A stretch of 64,000 nt of DNA from JAEXOD01 sp043805435 (GTDB lineage Bacteria; Bacteroidota; Ignavibacteria; Ignavibacteriales; Melioribacteraceae): positions 43,384-107,383 of the forward strand of contig JAZDHY010000033.1 in NCBI GenBank assembly GCA_043805435.1, written 5' to 3'. Each line of letters opens with the position of its first letter. Within the stretch, counting starts at the first letter, position 1. The position numbers and the translations under genes are program-made. Below the pieces are notes generated by a model that saw only the letters and a program-made list of their open reading frames with translations, did not search any database and was not told the origin of the DNA. Shown here piece after piece: positions 1 through 8,355 of the stretch.

Positions 1-831
1 ATCTTTTTGGCACACACGCTTGGTAACCCTTTTAATATTGATGCGGTACTAAAAGTTGCAAAAGAGAATAATCTTTGGGTGATTGAAGATAATTGTGACT
101 CTTTTGGAAGCAAATATAATGGTAAATATACTGGTACATTTGGCGATATTTCGACAATATCATTTTATCCGGCGCATCATATTACTACAGGTGAGGGTGG
201 TGCTGTATGTACTAATGATGAAAGGTTGGCAAAAATTATTAAATCGTTTAGAGATTGGGGCCGTGATTGTTATTGCGCCGGTGGTGAAAATAATACTTGC
301 GGAAAAAGGTTTTCTCAACAATTTGGAAATCTTCCATTTGGGTACGATCACAAATATGTTTATTCGGAAATTGGATATAATTTAAAAATGACAGACATGC
401 AGGCGGCAATTGGGGCTGCTCAAATTGAAAAACTCCCTTATTTCTGTGAAAGAAGGAAAGAAAACTTCAATCGTTATAAGAAAATATTTAATAAATATAC
501 AAATTATTTTATCTTACCTGAAGCAACAATTAATTCAGATCCCGCTTGGTTCTGTTATATAATTACTGTAAAAGAAGATGCTCCTTTTAATCGTGATGAG
601 ATTACGAAATATTTAAATGACAAATTAATTGAAACAAGAAATTTATTTGCTGGAAATATGGTTAAACAACCGGCCTTTATTAACAAAAAATTTGTTATAG
701 CCGATCATCTAACAACTTCTGATCTAATTATGAATAATACTTTTTTCCTTGGAACTTTTCCCGGTAACACAACAGAGAAACTAGATTATATAGAAGAAAC
801 CATTGATGAATTTATTAAAAAATTTAAATAG
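1..831 (+). CDS. rfbH: CDP-4-dehydro-6-deoxyglucose 3-dehydrase (E1, RfbH/DdhC), 5' end outside window
   Basis: The reading frame is open from base 1, so the start lies upstream; 276 residues are visible. The protein belongs to the DegT/DnrJ/EryC1/StrS PLP fold. The usual Schiff-base lysine is replaced by histidine in YPAHHITTGEGG (about visible residues 56-67), the signature of the E1 dehydrase, which uses PMP for C-3 deoxygenation. Cysteines at visible residues 32, 90, 92 and 100 reproduce exactly the C-X57-C-X1-C-X7-C pattern known to hold the [2Fe-2S] cluster of E1. E1 makes the 3,6-dideoxyhexose precursor in the cytoplasm and needs a reductase partner, which is probably the next gene. 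The following rfbS and rfbE genes fix the pathway as CDP-paratose/CDP-tyvelose synthesis. Confidence 0.92.
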   Translation: MFLAHTLGNPFNIDAVLKVAKENNLWVIEDNCDSFGSKYNGKYTGTFGDISTISFYPAHHITTGEGGAVCTNDERLAKIIKSFRDWGRDCYCAGGENNTCGKRFSQQFGNLPFGYDHKYVYSEIGYNLKMTDMQAAIGAAQIEKLPYFCERRKENFNRYKKIFNKYTNYFILPEATINSDPAWFCYIITVKEDAPFNRDEITKYLNDKLIETRNLFAGNMVKQPAFINKKFVIADHLTTSDLIMNNTFFLGTFPGNTTEKLDYIEETIDEFIKKFK

Positions 832-904
832 TTACTACTTACTAAAACTATTTAGTAAATTTTAAGCTAATACATAAAAATTAATATAAATAAATAAAAA
901 TTAG

Positions 905-1585
905 ATGGCGATAATAAAAAAATATAAATCGATTTTAAAAGAGATTGCTAATCCATTATCAGGAATATATACTTTAACATTTTCTAGTGAAAAAAAATTT
1001 AACTTTAGACCGGGTCAATTTTTACACCTTGCCTTGGATGAATATGACGGAATAGGACAATGGCCCGAATCGCGTTGTTTTTCAATGCAAAGTAATCCTG
1101 ATGCTGCATTTATTAAAATAACCTTTGCTGTACAAGGGGTCTTTACTGCCAGAATGGTGAAGGAATTATACGAAGGAAAAGAAGTATGGTTAAAAATGCC
1201 TTACGGAGATTTGTTTGATCGAGGTAATTCAAAAGAAAATTGTGTATTTATTGCCGGCGGAACAGGTATAACACCGTTTTTATCGTTGTTTACTTATAAA
1301 ACATTTGATGAATATATTAATCCAAAAATTTATCTGGGTTTTCGTAAACAAGAGTATAACCTTTATAATGATGAAATATCTAATATTAAAAATACTTCAA
1401 AATCGATTCAAATGATATATGAAAACGTTGATGGGATAATTAATATAGAAACCATTTATAAAAAAAACGACAAAAATAGCAGCTATTTTATCTCCGGTCC
1501 CCCAATTATGATTAAAAGCTTCAAAAATTATTTAATGCAACAATGTGTAGAAGAATCAAAAATATTTACAGATGATTGGGTGTAA
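905..1585 (+). CDS. Ferredoxin-NADP reductase-like flavoprotein, probable E3 reductase for RfbH
   Basis: 226 residues with the FNR fold: an FAD-binding beta barrel (RPGQF near residue 36, then ESRCFSMQ in place of the usual RxYS) and an NAD(P) domain (FIAGGTGITPFLSL near 114-127). CDP-6-deoxy-delta-3,4-glucoseen reductase (AscD/DdhD, E3) passes electrons from NADH to the iron-sulfur cluster of E1. Its position directly after rfbH and before rfbS suggests that role. Typical E3 proteins carry an extra plant-type [2Fe-2S] domain of about 90 residues, and none is present here, so electrons would have to pass from FAD to E1 directly or through another carrier. The family call is firm; the E3 role is inferred from context. 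Confidence 0.75.
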   Translation: MAIIKKYKSILKEIANPLSGIYTLTFSSEKKFNFRPGQFLHLALDEYDGIGQWPESRCFSMQSNPDAAFIKITFAVQGVFTARMVKELYEGKEVWLKMPYGDLFDRGNSKENCVFIAGGTGITPFLSLFTYKTFDEYINPKIYLGFRKQEYNLYNDEISNIKNTSKSIQMIYENVDGIINIETIYKKNDKNSSYFISGPPIMIKSFKNYLMQQCVEESKIFTDDWV

Positions 1586-1588
1586 CTT

Positions 1589-2443
1589 ATGGCTAATATA
1601 TTAATTACAGGTATTAATGGCTTTTTAGGAAGTAATTTAGCAAAAAGATTACTTAAACAGCACAATGTTATTGGAATGGAATATTCTTTACATAATCTAT
1701 TTAGAATAAACGATTTATCTTTATTGGTATATTCTTCAAATGAAAAAGAGTATACTGAAATATTGGATGACCATAAAATTGAAATTATTTTACATACGGC
1801 AACATTTTATGGCCGAAATAATGAAGAGATTTCTCAAGTATTTGATTCAAATTTGGTTATGCCTTTTAAATTACTTAATAGTGCATGTAAAAGTAAAACC
1901 AAATTATTTATTAATATTGACTCTGCGCTTGAAAAGTATGTAAGTCCTTATGCCCTTAGTAAAAAACAATTTAAAGACTGGTTATATATTCAACGTTTCA
2001 AAATTAGATCAATAAATATGCAATTAGAGCATTTTTATGGCTCGGGTTGCAATAATAGTAATTTTATTACTTATATAATTGAAAAATTAAAACAAAATGA
2101 ACCAAGTATTGATTTTACTTTAGGTGAACAACAGAGAGATTTTATTTATTATACAGATGTAATAGATGCCTTTGAACTGCTTATTGATAAACACGAAGAC
2201 CTTCAATCTAATTTTGAACATTTTGAAATTGGGACAAACAAACTAATCTCAATTAGGGATTTAGTGATTTTATTAAAAAATCTTACAAATAGTTCAAGTA
2301 AATTAAATTTTGGGGCTTTACCATACAGAGAAAATGAAATTATGCACTCTGAGGCTGATATAAGTAAACTGGTTAACATAGGGTGGAAACCCAAAATTAA
2401 TTTAGAAGATGGATTGTTTAGAACAATTAATAATATAGGGTAA
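1589..2443 (+). CDS. rfbS: CDP-paratose synthase (RfbS/Prt)
   Basis: 284-residue short-chain dehydrogenase/epimerase with an N-terminal Rossmann motif (GINGFLGS, residues 8-15) and a catalytic YxxxK (YALSK). The C-terminal stretch with FGALPYRENEIMHSEADI and IGWKPK closely resembles what I recall of Salmonella RfbS and is more diagnostic than the generic fold. RfbS reduces the 4-keto group of CDP-3,6-dideoxy-D-glycero-D-glycero-4-hexulose with NADPH to give CDP-paratose. The gene begins 3 nt after the reductase and ends 3 nt before rfbE, so the four genes are very likely one transcript. Abequose synthase (RfbJ) is the alternative, but the adjacent paratose epimerase makes paratose synthase the better call. 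Confidence 0.85.
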   Translation: MANILITGINGFLGSNLAKRLLKQHNVIGMEYSLHNLFRINDLSLLVYSSNEKEYTEILDDHKIEIILHTATFYGRNNEEISQVFDSNLVMPFKLLNSACKSKTKLFINIDSALEKYVSPYALSKKQFKDWLYIQRFKIRSINMQLEHFYGSGCNNSNFITYIIEKLKQNEPSIDFTLGEQQRDFIYYTDVIDAFELLIDKHEDLQSNFEHFEIGTNKLISIRDLVILLKNLTNSSSKLNFGALPYRENEIMHSEADISKLVNIGWKPKINLEDGLFRTINNIG

Positions 2444-2446
2444 TTT

Positions 2447-3457
2447 ATGCGGTATTTAATTACAGGTGGATGCGGATTTGTTGGAAGTAACTTGGCTGCC
2501 CAAGTACTTAAAAATGGGGAAGAATTATATGTCTTTGATAACCTTTATAGAAATGGTAGTGAAAAAAATTTAATTTGGTTGCAAAATATAGGTGAATTTA
2601 CATTTTACCATCGCGATATTCGAAATTATAACGATGTTGAAAACGTAATTAAAACACTTAAACCAGATGTCATTTTTCATCTTGCAGGTCAAGTTGCAAT
2701 GACAACTTCTATTTCTGATCCCAGAATGGATTTTGAAGTTAACACAATGGGTACACACAATATCCTTGAATCGGTCAGAAAATATTCTCCTGAAACGGCT
2801 ATTTTGTATTCTTCTACAAATAAGGTTTATGGTGATCTTGAAGAATTTTATTATAAAGAAAATGAAACCCGCTATGTTTGTGAAGAGTATCCTAACGGTT
2901 TTGATGAAAAAATACCATTAAATTTTCACTCACCATATGGCTGCTCTAAAGGTTCGGCAGATCAATATCTACTTGACTATTATAGAATATATGGTTTGAA
3001 AACTGTTGTTTTCAGACATTCTTCTATGTATGGAGGTAACCAACATCCTACATTTGACCAAGGTTGGGTTGGATGGTTTATGCAGAAAGCTATGGAAGTA
3101 AAAAAAGGTACACTAAAAGAGCCTTTTACAATTTCCGGTAATGGAAAACAAGTTCGTGATGTTTTATATGCAGATGATGTTGTAAGTTTATATTTTAATG
3201 CTTATAAAAATATTGAAAAATGCAAAGGAAACGCTTTTAATATTGGTGGTGGTATAAATAATAGTCTTTCATTACTTGAATTATTTGCATTATTAAATAA
3301 AGAGCTTGATATAAATATGATTTATAAGAAATTACCGGTACGCTCAAGTGATCAAAAAATATTTGTAGCTGATATTACAAAAATATATTCATTTACATCT
3401 TGGCAGCCATTAGTAGATCCTATTACGGGCATAAGAAAAGCAATTACACAAATTTGA
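2447..3457 (+). CDS. rfbE: CDP-paratose 2-epimerase (CDP-tyvelose epimerase, RfbE)
   Basis: 336-residue extended SDR with GGCGFVGSN (residues 7-15), LAGQVAMTTSI, YSSTNKVYGDLE and SPYGCSKG containing the YxxxK pair. These blocks, with FRHSSMYGG, DQGWVGWF, ISGNGKQVRDVL and NAFNIGGG, match Salmonella Typhi RfbE almost block for block from memory. The enzyme uses tightly bound NAD to invert C-2 of CDP-paratose, giving CDP-tyvelose, an immunodominant O-antigen sugar. It follows rfbS by 3 nt and is followed 11 nt later by a glycosyltransferase. Length matches the known family (about 338). The combination with rfbH and rfbS makes tyvelose the probable end product. Confidence 0.93.
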   Translation: MRYLITGGCGFVGSNLAAQVLKNGEELYVFDNLYRNGSEKNLIWLQNIGEFTFYHRDIRNYNDVENVIKTLKPDVIFHLAGQVAMTTSISDPRMDFEVNTMGTHNILESVRKYSPETAILYSSTNKVYGDLEEFYYKENETRYVCEEYPNGFDEKIPLNFHSPYGCSKGSADQYLLDYYRIYGLKTVVFRHSSMYGGNQHPTFDQGWVGWFMQKAMEVKKGTLKEPFTISGNGKQVRDVLYADDVVSLYFNAYKNIEKCKGNAFNIGGGINNSLSLLELFALLNKELDINMIYKKLPVRSSDQKIFVADITKIYSFTSWQPLVDPITGIRKAITQI

Positions 3458-3468
3458 AAAGGAATCTA

Positions 3469-4242
3469 ATGCAGTATATTAATTTATTTGGTCTTAAGAT
3501 TGCTAATGTTAATATGATTGAGACTATTAATTTAATTGATTTAAATTTGAAAAAAAAGGAATCTAATTATGTCGTATTTACGCCAAATACGGATTTTATT
3601 ATCGAATCAGTTAGAAATAGCAATTTTAATAAAACATTAAATAGTGCTGATCTTTTAATACCTGATGGTATGCCGCTTGTTTGGACTTCAAAATTTATTG
3701 GAACACCATTAAAAGAAAAAGTATCGGGATCAACTTTATTTTATAAAATTTGCGAATTATCTCATAAAAATAATTACAGCATATATCTACTGGGCGGAAA
3801 TGAAGGGGTTGCAGAAAAAGCCGCAAAAAAACTTTCACAAATTTATCCTAACATAAATATTGTGGGTATAAAATATGTTCCGTTTGGTTTTGAAGATGAT
3901 ATAGCTGCGAGTGATAAAATAATTGAAGAACTTAATATTATAAAACCTGATATTTTAATTGTAGGACTAGGTAGCGGACAAGGAGAACGGTGGATTGTAA
4001 AAAATAAAGATAAATATCATGCTTTTTTGAGTATTCAATTAGGTGCATCTTTATCTTTTGCAGCCGGTTATTATAAAATGCCTCCGGAATGGATAAAAAA
4101 TATTGGATTTGCTTGGCTTTGGCAATTAATCGAACAACCAAGACGTCAATGGAAACGTCCATTACGTGGATTGAAAATATTTTTATATATGGCACAAGTC
4201 AAATATTTGAAAAAAGAATTCTATTCTTATCAAAAAAAATAA
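3469..4242 (+). CDS. WecG/TagA/CpsF family glycosyltransferase (GT26)
   Basis: 257 residues from the ATG at 3469, chosen because AAAGGAATCT sits just upstream and the in-frame stretch before it overlaps the end of rfbE. GT26 motifs are all visible: TPNTDFIIES, LIPDGMPLVW, LLGGNEGVAEKAA, and GLGSGQGERWI followed by the conserved GASLSFAAG and PEWIKNIGFAWLWQL near the C terminus. These enzymes transfer a sugar (often an N-acetylmannosamine type) to an undecaprenyl-linked acceptor at the inner face of the membrane. The acceptor and sugar cannot be told from sequence. Context is O-antigen or enterobacterial-common-antigen-like assembly. Confidence 0.88.
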   Translation: MQYINLFGLKIANVNMIETINLIDLNLKKKESNYVVFTPNTDFIIESVRNSNFNKTLNSADLLIPDGMPLVWTSKFIGTPLKEKVSGSTLFYKICELSHKNNYSIYLLGGNEGVAEKAAKKLSQIYPNINIVGIKYVPFGFEDDIAASDKIIEELNIIKPDILIVGLGSGQGERWIVKNKDKYHAFLSIQLGASLSFAAGYYKMPPEWIKNIGFAWLWQLIEQPRRQWKRPLRGLKIFLYMAQVKYLKKEFYSYQKK

Positions 4243-4260
4243 TTTCTTAAAGGGATCTTT

Positions 4261-6282
4261 ATGTGTGGAATATTCGGCGTAATAGCCAAAGAGCAAAGTT
4301 ATAAACAAACAACACTATTAAATATATTAGAGAAAATAGCAAAACTATCTCAAGTAAGAGGTAAAGATTCCTCTGGTGTGGCTATTTTAAATAAAAATAA
4401 TTACGAAATTAGTTTATTGCGAGGTCCGGTTTCGGTTGATAGTCTACTAATAACTAAAGAATACAAAAAATTAAAATATAAAGTACTAAATAATAATGAA
4501 GACCATGGTATTTTTGCAGGATTTGGTCATGCTCGTTTAGTAACAAATGGTTCACAATTAGAAGATGATAATAACCAACCCGTTCTAGTAGATGGAATAG
4601 TTGGTATTCATAATGGGATTATTGTAAATGTTGATGACTTATGGAAAAAACATTTCGATTTAAAACGGAAATATGAAATTGATACTGAAATTATTTATGC
4701 GTTGTTTAGAAAGAATTTAAACAACAATATTAATACAATTGATGCTTTAAATTTTACAAATATGGATCTTAAAGGGACTGTTTCGACCTGTTTTTATGAT
4801 ACAGATAGAGAAGAATTTATTACTTATACAAACAATGGTTCATTGTACACTCTAACAAATAATAAGGACTTATTTGTTTGCTCCTCCGAAAAATATATTC
4901 TTACACAATTAATGAAAATTTTTTCTAATGTATTTAACAATGAGTTTGTTGTTAATCATGTTACAACAAACAATGGAGTATTATTAAAATTAAGAAATTT
5001 TGAAATTATTAATTTTAATATGTCAATAAATAATAGTTATAAATGTGATGATTTCAATAAAATTAAGTACAAGATTAATATTATTAACCATCATACAAAT
5101 ACCAAACAGTTAAGTGTTTTAATTGATAGTAAAAAATTTAATAATGAAAGACCTTCAATTAATAAGTATGGTTTGTTAGAAAATAATTATGATAAAATTT
5201 CGAAAATTAAAAGATGCACTAAATGTTTATTACCGGAAACATTTCCTTATATTAGCTTTGACGATAAAGGAATTTGTAATATTTGTAATAATTATACACC
5301 TAAAAATCAAGTTAAACCTATTAAAGATTTATACAATTTAATTGAGCCATACAGAAAGAATAATGAACCCGATTGCCTAATTCCTCTTAGTGGCGGAAGA
5401 GACAGCTCGTATATTATTCATTTTGTAAAAAAAGAATTAGGATTAAATCCAATTACATTTACTTATGATTGGGGAATGGTAACTGATTTGGCTCGTCGAA
5501 ACATTGCTCGGATGTGTGGTCAGTTGGGTGTAGAAAATATAATTGTTTCAGCCAATATTCATAAAAAACGTGAATATATTCGTAAAAATATTTTAGCTTG
5601 GTTAAAATATCCTCATTTGGGTATGATTCCATTGTTTATGGCGGGAGATAAGTATTTCTTTTATTATGCAAATCAAATTAGAAAACAGACAGGTTTAAAG
5701 TTGCAATTGTGGGGAATTAATAGCCTTGAAAATACAGATTTTAAAGTGGGTTTTGCCGGAATAAAACCAAATTTTAATAAAAAACTAATTTATTCTATGA
5801 AGGTTATGGATCAAATGAAATTATTTGGATTTGTTGCAAAAAACCTTTTAAGTTCACCCGGATATATAAATAATTCAATTCCAGATACTTTAGGATCATT
5901 CTTTTCTAGGTATCTTAATGCACAAGAAGATTATTATCATTTTTTTGATTACGTTAAGTGGGATGAAAAGACTATTGAAGATACTCTTATAAATGAATAT
6001 AATTGGGAAACGGCAGATGATATTAAATCAACATGGCGTATAGGGGATGGAACTGCTAGTTTTTATAATTATATTTATTATACTGTTGCTGGATTTTCAG
6101 AGTTTGATACTTTTAGAAGCAATCAAATTAGAGAAGGTATGTTAGATAGGGAGACAGCACTTTCATTAGTCAACTCCGAAAATCAACCAAGATATGAGTC
6201 GTTACGTTGGTATTTTGAGATTCTGGGTCTAGATTTTGAAAGTGTAATAAAAATTATCAATAATATTCCTAAATTGTACTGA
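4261..6282 (+). CDS. Fused class II glutamine amidotransferase and WbpG-like N-acetyl sugar amidotransferase
   Basis: 673 residues with two domains usually on separate genes or with other partners. Residues 1 to about 270 form a class II glutaminase: Cys2 directly after Met (MCGIFGVI), GFGHARLVTNG and IHNGIIVN, as in GlmS and AsnB. From about 319 a WbpG/PseA-type module starts with a zinc-ribbon-like CTKCLLPETFP...CNIC region, followed by the PP-loop LSGGRDSSYIIHF at about 377 and GMVTDLARRN. WbpG-type enzymes make an acetamidino group on a sugar using ammonia from a separate HisH-like class I glutaminase. Here a class II glutaminase seems to be built in. AAAGGGATC precedes the ATG. The product may be an amidinated O-antigen sugar; that is inference. 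Confidence 0.82.
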   Translation: MCGIFGVIAKEQSYKQTTLLNILEKIAKLSQVRGKDSSGVAILNKNNYEISLLRGPVSVDSLLITKEYKKLKYKVLNNNEDHGIFAGFGHARLVTNGSQLEDDNNQPVLVDGIVGIHNGIIVNVDDLWKKHFDLKRKYEIDTEIIYALFRKNLNNNINTIDALNFTNMDLKGTVSTCFYDTDREEFITYTNNGSLYTLTNNKDLFVCSSEKYILTQLMKIFSNVFNNEFVVNHVTTNNGVLLKLRNFEIINFNMSINNSYKCDDFNKIKYKINIINHHTNTKQLSVLIDSKKFNNERPSINKYGLLENNYDKISKIKRCTKCLLPETFPYISFDDKGICNICNNYTPKNQVKPIKDLYNLIEPYRKNNEPDCLIPLSGGRDSSYIIHFVKKELGLNPITFTYDWGMVTDLARRNIARMCGQLGVENIIVSANIHKKREYIRKNILAWLKYPHLGMIPLFMAGDKYFFYYANQIRKQTGLKLQLWGINSLENTDFKVGFAGIKPNFNKKLIYSMKVMDQMKLFGFVAKNLLSSPGYINNSIPDTLGSFFSRYLNAQEDYYHFFDYVKWDEKTIEDTLINEYNWETADDIKSTWRIGDGTASFYNYIYYTVAGFSEFDTFRSNQIREGMLDRETALSLVNSENQPRYESLRWYFEILGLDFESVIKIINNIPKLY

Positions 6283-6321
6283 TTCTTTGTAAAACAAAAT
6301 ATTGTGGTTATCCATTTTACA

Positions 6322-6345
6322 AAACAATATTGTTTAATTTTTTTT
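6322..6345 (+). terminator. Weak AT-rich terminator-like hairpin
   Basis: A perfect palindrome, AAACAATATTGTTT (6322-6335), is followed by AA and eight Ts. It sits between the fused amidotransferase and the sugar-transferase gene. The stem has only two G-C pairs, so it is weak and may not stop transcription. Confidence 0.3.
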
Positions 6346-6368
6346 AAAATTTAATATAGAACATTAAA

Positions 6369-8354
6369 TTGCATAATACAAACAGTCGCCCAAAAAATAA
6401 TAGATGCTTTTTATGCCAAATTGCATTTAACCTTATTATATATATTATCTCCTTCCCGCTTATTCATTTAATATATAGGCAGCACCTATTTATTGAAGAA
6501 AAGTATTTCTCGTTTTTTGAAATATATTTATTTAGTTGGGCTATCTCTTCGCTGCTATCCAGAAAATTTAGACATAAGGAAGGCGAAAGTTATTTTATTT
6601 CTGCTCGTCCGTATTTTATTTCATTTTTTTTAATGATTGGTCTTCTTGCAATTAGCATTAATTGGTTTGATTACACTTTTTCGCGCATACTTGTTAGTGG
6701 TTCTTTAATTATTGCTTTTGCAATTGAACTTCTTGTACTGCGAATTGTTTCTAAAATTAAAATAACTCTTGTTGATATCAAAGGCCTAATTCACTCCAAA
6801 AGTTCTTTTGTGATAGAACTTTTAAGTTTTAGCTGGATTTTGTTTTTTACAATGTTTGCAAAAATGGATTTGGCAAAACCGGTCGAGTTTTATATAATTT
6901 TAGTTCTGGGTTCTTATATAATATGGTTTATTTCATCAATATTAACACATAACTTTACAAATTTTAATTTTGTTAAATCCTATTATGAAATATTTTGGAA
7001 CTATTTGGCGTCATATGTGATTATTTTATCATTAGTTTCATTTTTCTTGTTTTTATTAGATATTAAAACCTCAAATAAAATTACATATATTTCGGGAATG
7101 ATGATATACTCGTTTTGGTCATTGGGTATCTTTTCGTTACGATATTTATATAAAACCCCCAAAGAAACTGATGAAATAAGTCCTAGTCTCTTTAATGCTC
7201 CCGTGTTGGAATATGGCGACGACAATAATAAAGAAATTGAAAAGAAAATTAAGTCTATTATACAGTATTCTTTTACTCAATTTGTGGAAACGAATGAGTT
7301 ACTGAGAGAAAAGTTTAATAATGTTTATTTCAAAACATTTCCAAACATATTTAATTTTTTAGAAAGTTCTTTATTATTATCAAAATTTGATATTGCCCAT
7401 ACAATAGTTTTAAGATCAGCGGACCCATATAATGTTGAGATATTACCCAATGATAGTTTACAAATGTTTGTTAATTTGCATGAATTAAATGATATACGAA
7501 GATTAACCGTTTATTTTAATGAAATTAATAATAAACTACAAACAGGTGGTGTTTTTGTTGGAAAATTGGAACCACTTAAATATAGAAGAATAAGGTTTTT
7601 GCAAAAATATCCGTTTTTTATAGCTAAATTGTTTTATTTTATGGATTTTATTTGGCGGAGAGTATCCCCTAAACTTCCGGTTATTAAAAAAGTATATTTT
7701 ACTTTAACAAAAGGAAAAGACCGGGCACTTAGTATGGCAGAGTGTTTTGGACGGCTATATTATTGTGGTTTTGAAATAATTAACACCCACGAAGAAAACA
7801 ATTTTACTTATTTTATTGTAAATAAAGTTAAAAAACCATCTGATGATCAAAATGCATCTTATGGGTTACTCTTCAAAATGAAGAGGGTTGGAAAGGCTGG
7901 CAAAGAAATATTTGTGTATAAATTAAGAACAATGCATCCTTATTCGGAATATTTACAAAAATACATGTTTGAAAATTACGGAAGTTCTTCCGGCGATAAA
8001 GTAGATAATGATTTCAGAATTACGTATTGGGGAAAAATAATGCGGAAAATTTGGCTTGATGAATTCCCAATGTTTATAAATTTCTTTAAAGGGGAACTAA
8101 AATTAGTTGGTGTACGCCCATTAAGTTTCCATAAATTTGAGATGTATCCCAAATGGTTGCAGGAAAAAAGAATAAAAACAAAACCCGGTTTAGTTCCACC
8201 TTATTACGCCCATATGCCAAATAATTTTGAAGAATTATTAGAGTCTGAAAATAAATATTTAGATGAATATTTTGAAAAACCGATTTTAACTGATATAAAA
8301 TACTTTTTTAAAGCTTTTTATAATATTATTTTTAAAAAAGCCCGTAGTGCTTAG
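6369..8354 (+). CDS. Membrane-bound initiating sugar-phosphate transferase with a large internal insert
   Basis: 661 residues from a TTG at 6369. The N-terminal ~270 residues contain about eight hydrophobic segments. The C-terminal ~160 residues are the bacterial sugar transferase (polyprenyl-phosphate glycosyl-1-phosphate transferase, WcaJ/WbaP type) core: FKMKRVGKAGKEIFVYKLRT, DNDFRITYWGKIMRK, LDEFPMFINFFKGELKLVG and VRPLSF. Such enzymes start an O-antigen repeat by moving a sugar phosphate to undecaprenyl phosphate. Between the two lies a soluble region (~280-480) with LPNDSLQMFVNLHELNDIRR and NNKLQTGGVFVGKLEP, which reads like a decayed methyltransferase-type Rossmann fold. The start is uncertain because there is no strong ribosome site. 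Confidence 0.85.
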   Translation: MHNTNSRPKNNRCFLCQIAFNLIIYIISFPLIHLIYRQHLFIEEKYFSFFEIYLFSWAISSLLSRKFRHKEGESYFISARPYFISFFLMIGLLAISINWFDYTFSRILVSGSLIIAFAIELLVLRIVSKIKITLVDIKGLIHSKSSFVIELLSFSWILFFTMFAKMDLAKPVEFYIILVLGSYIIWFISSILTHNFTNFNFVKSYYEIFWNYLASYVIILSLVSFFLFLLDIKTSNKITYISGMMIYSFWSLGIFSLRYLYKTPKETDEISPSLFNAPVLEYGDDNNKEIEKKIKSIIQYSFTQFVETNELLREKFNNVYFKTFPNIFNFLESSLLLSKFDIAHTIVLRSADPYNVEILPNDSLQMFVNLHELNDIRRLTVYFNEINNKLQTGGVFVGKLEPLKYRRIRFLQKYPFFIAKLFYFMDFIWRRVSPKLPVIKKVYFTLTKGKDRALSMAECFGRLYYCGFEIINTHEENNFTYFIVNKVKKPSDDQNASYGLLFKMKRVGKAGKEIFVYKLRTMHPYSEYLQKYMFENYGSSSGDKVDNDFRITYWGKIMRKIWLDEFPMFINFFKGELKLVGVRPLSFHKFEMYPKWLQEKRIKTKPGLVPPYYAHMPNNFEELLESENKYLDEYFEKPILTDIKYFFKAFYNIIFKKARSA

Positions 8355-8355
8355 T

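Noticed and set aside
3400..3468. 23-residue N-terminal extension of the WecG-type protein
   Set aside because: It overlaps the end of rfbE and is not part of the GT26 fold; ATG 3469 has a good ribosome site.
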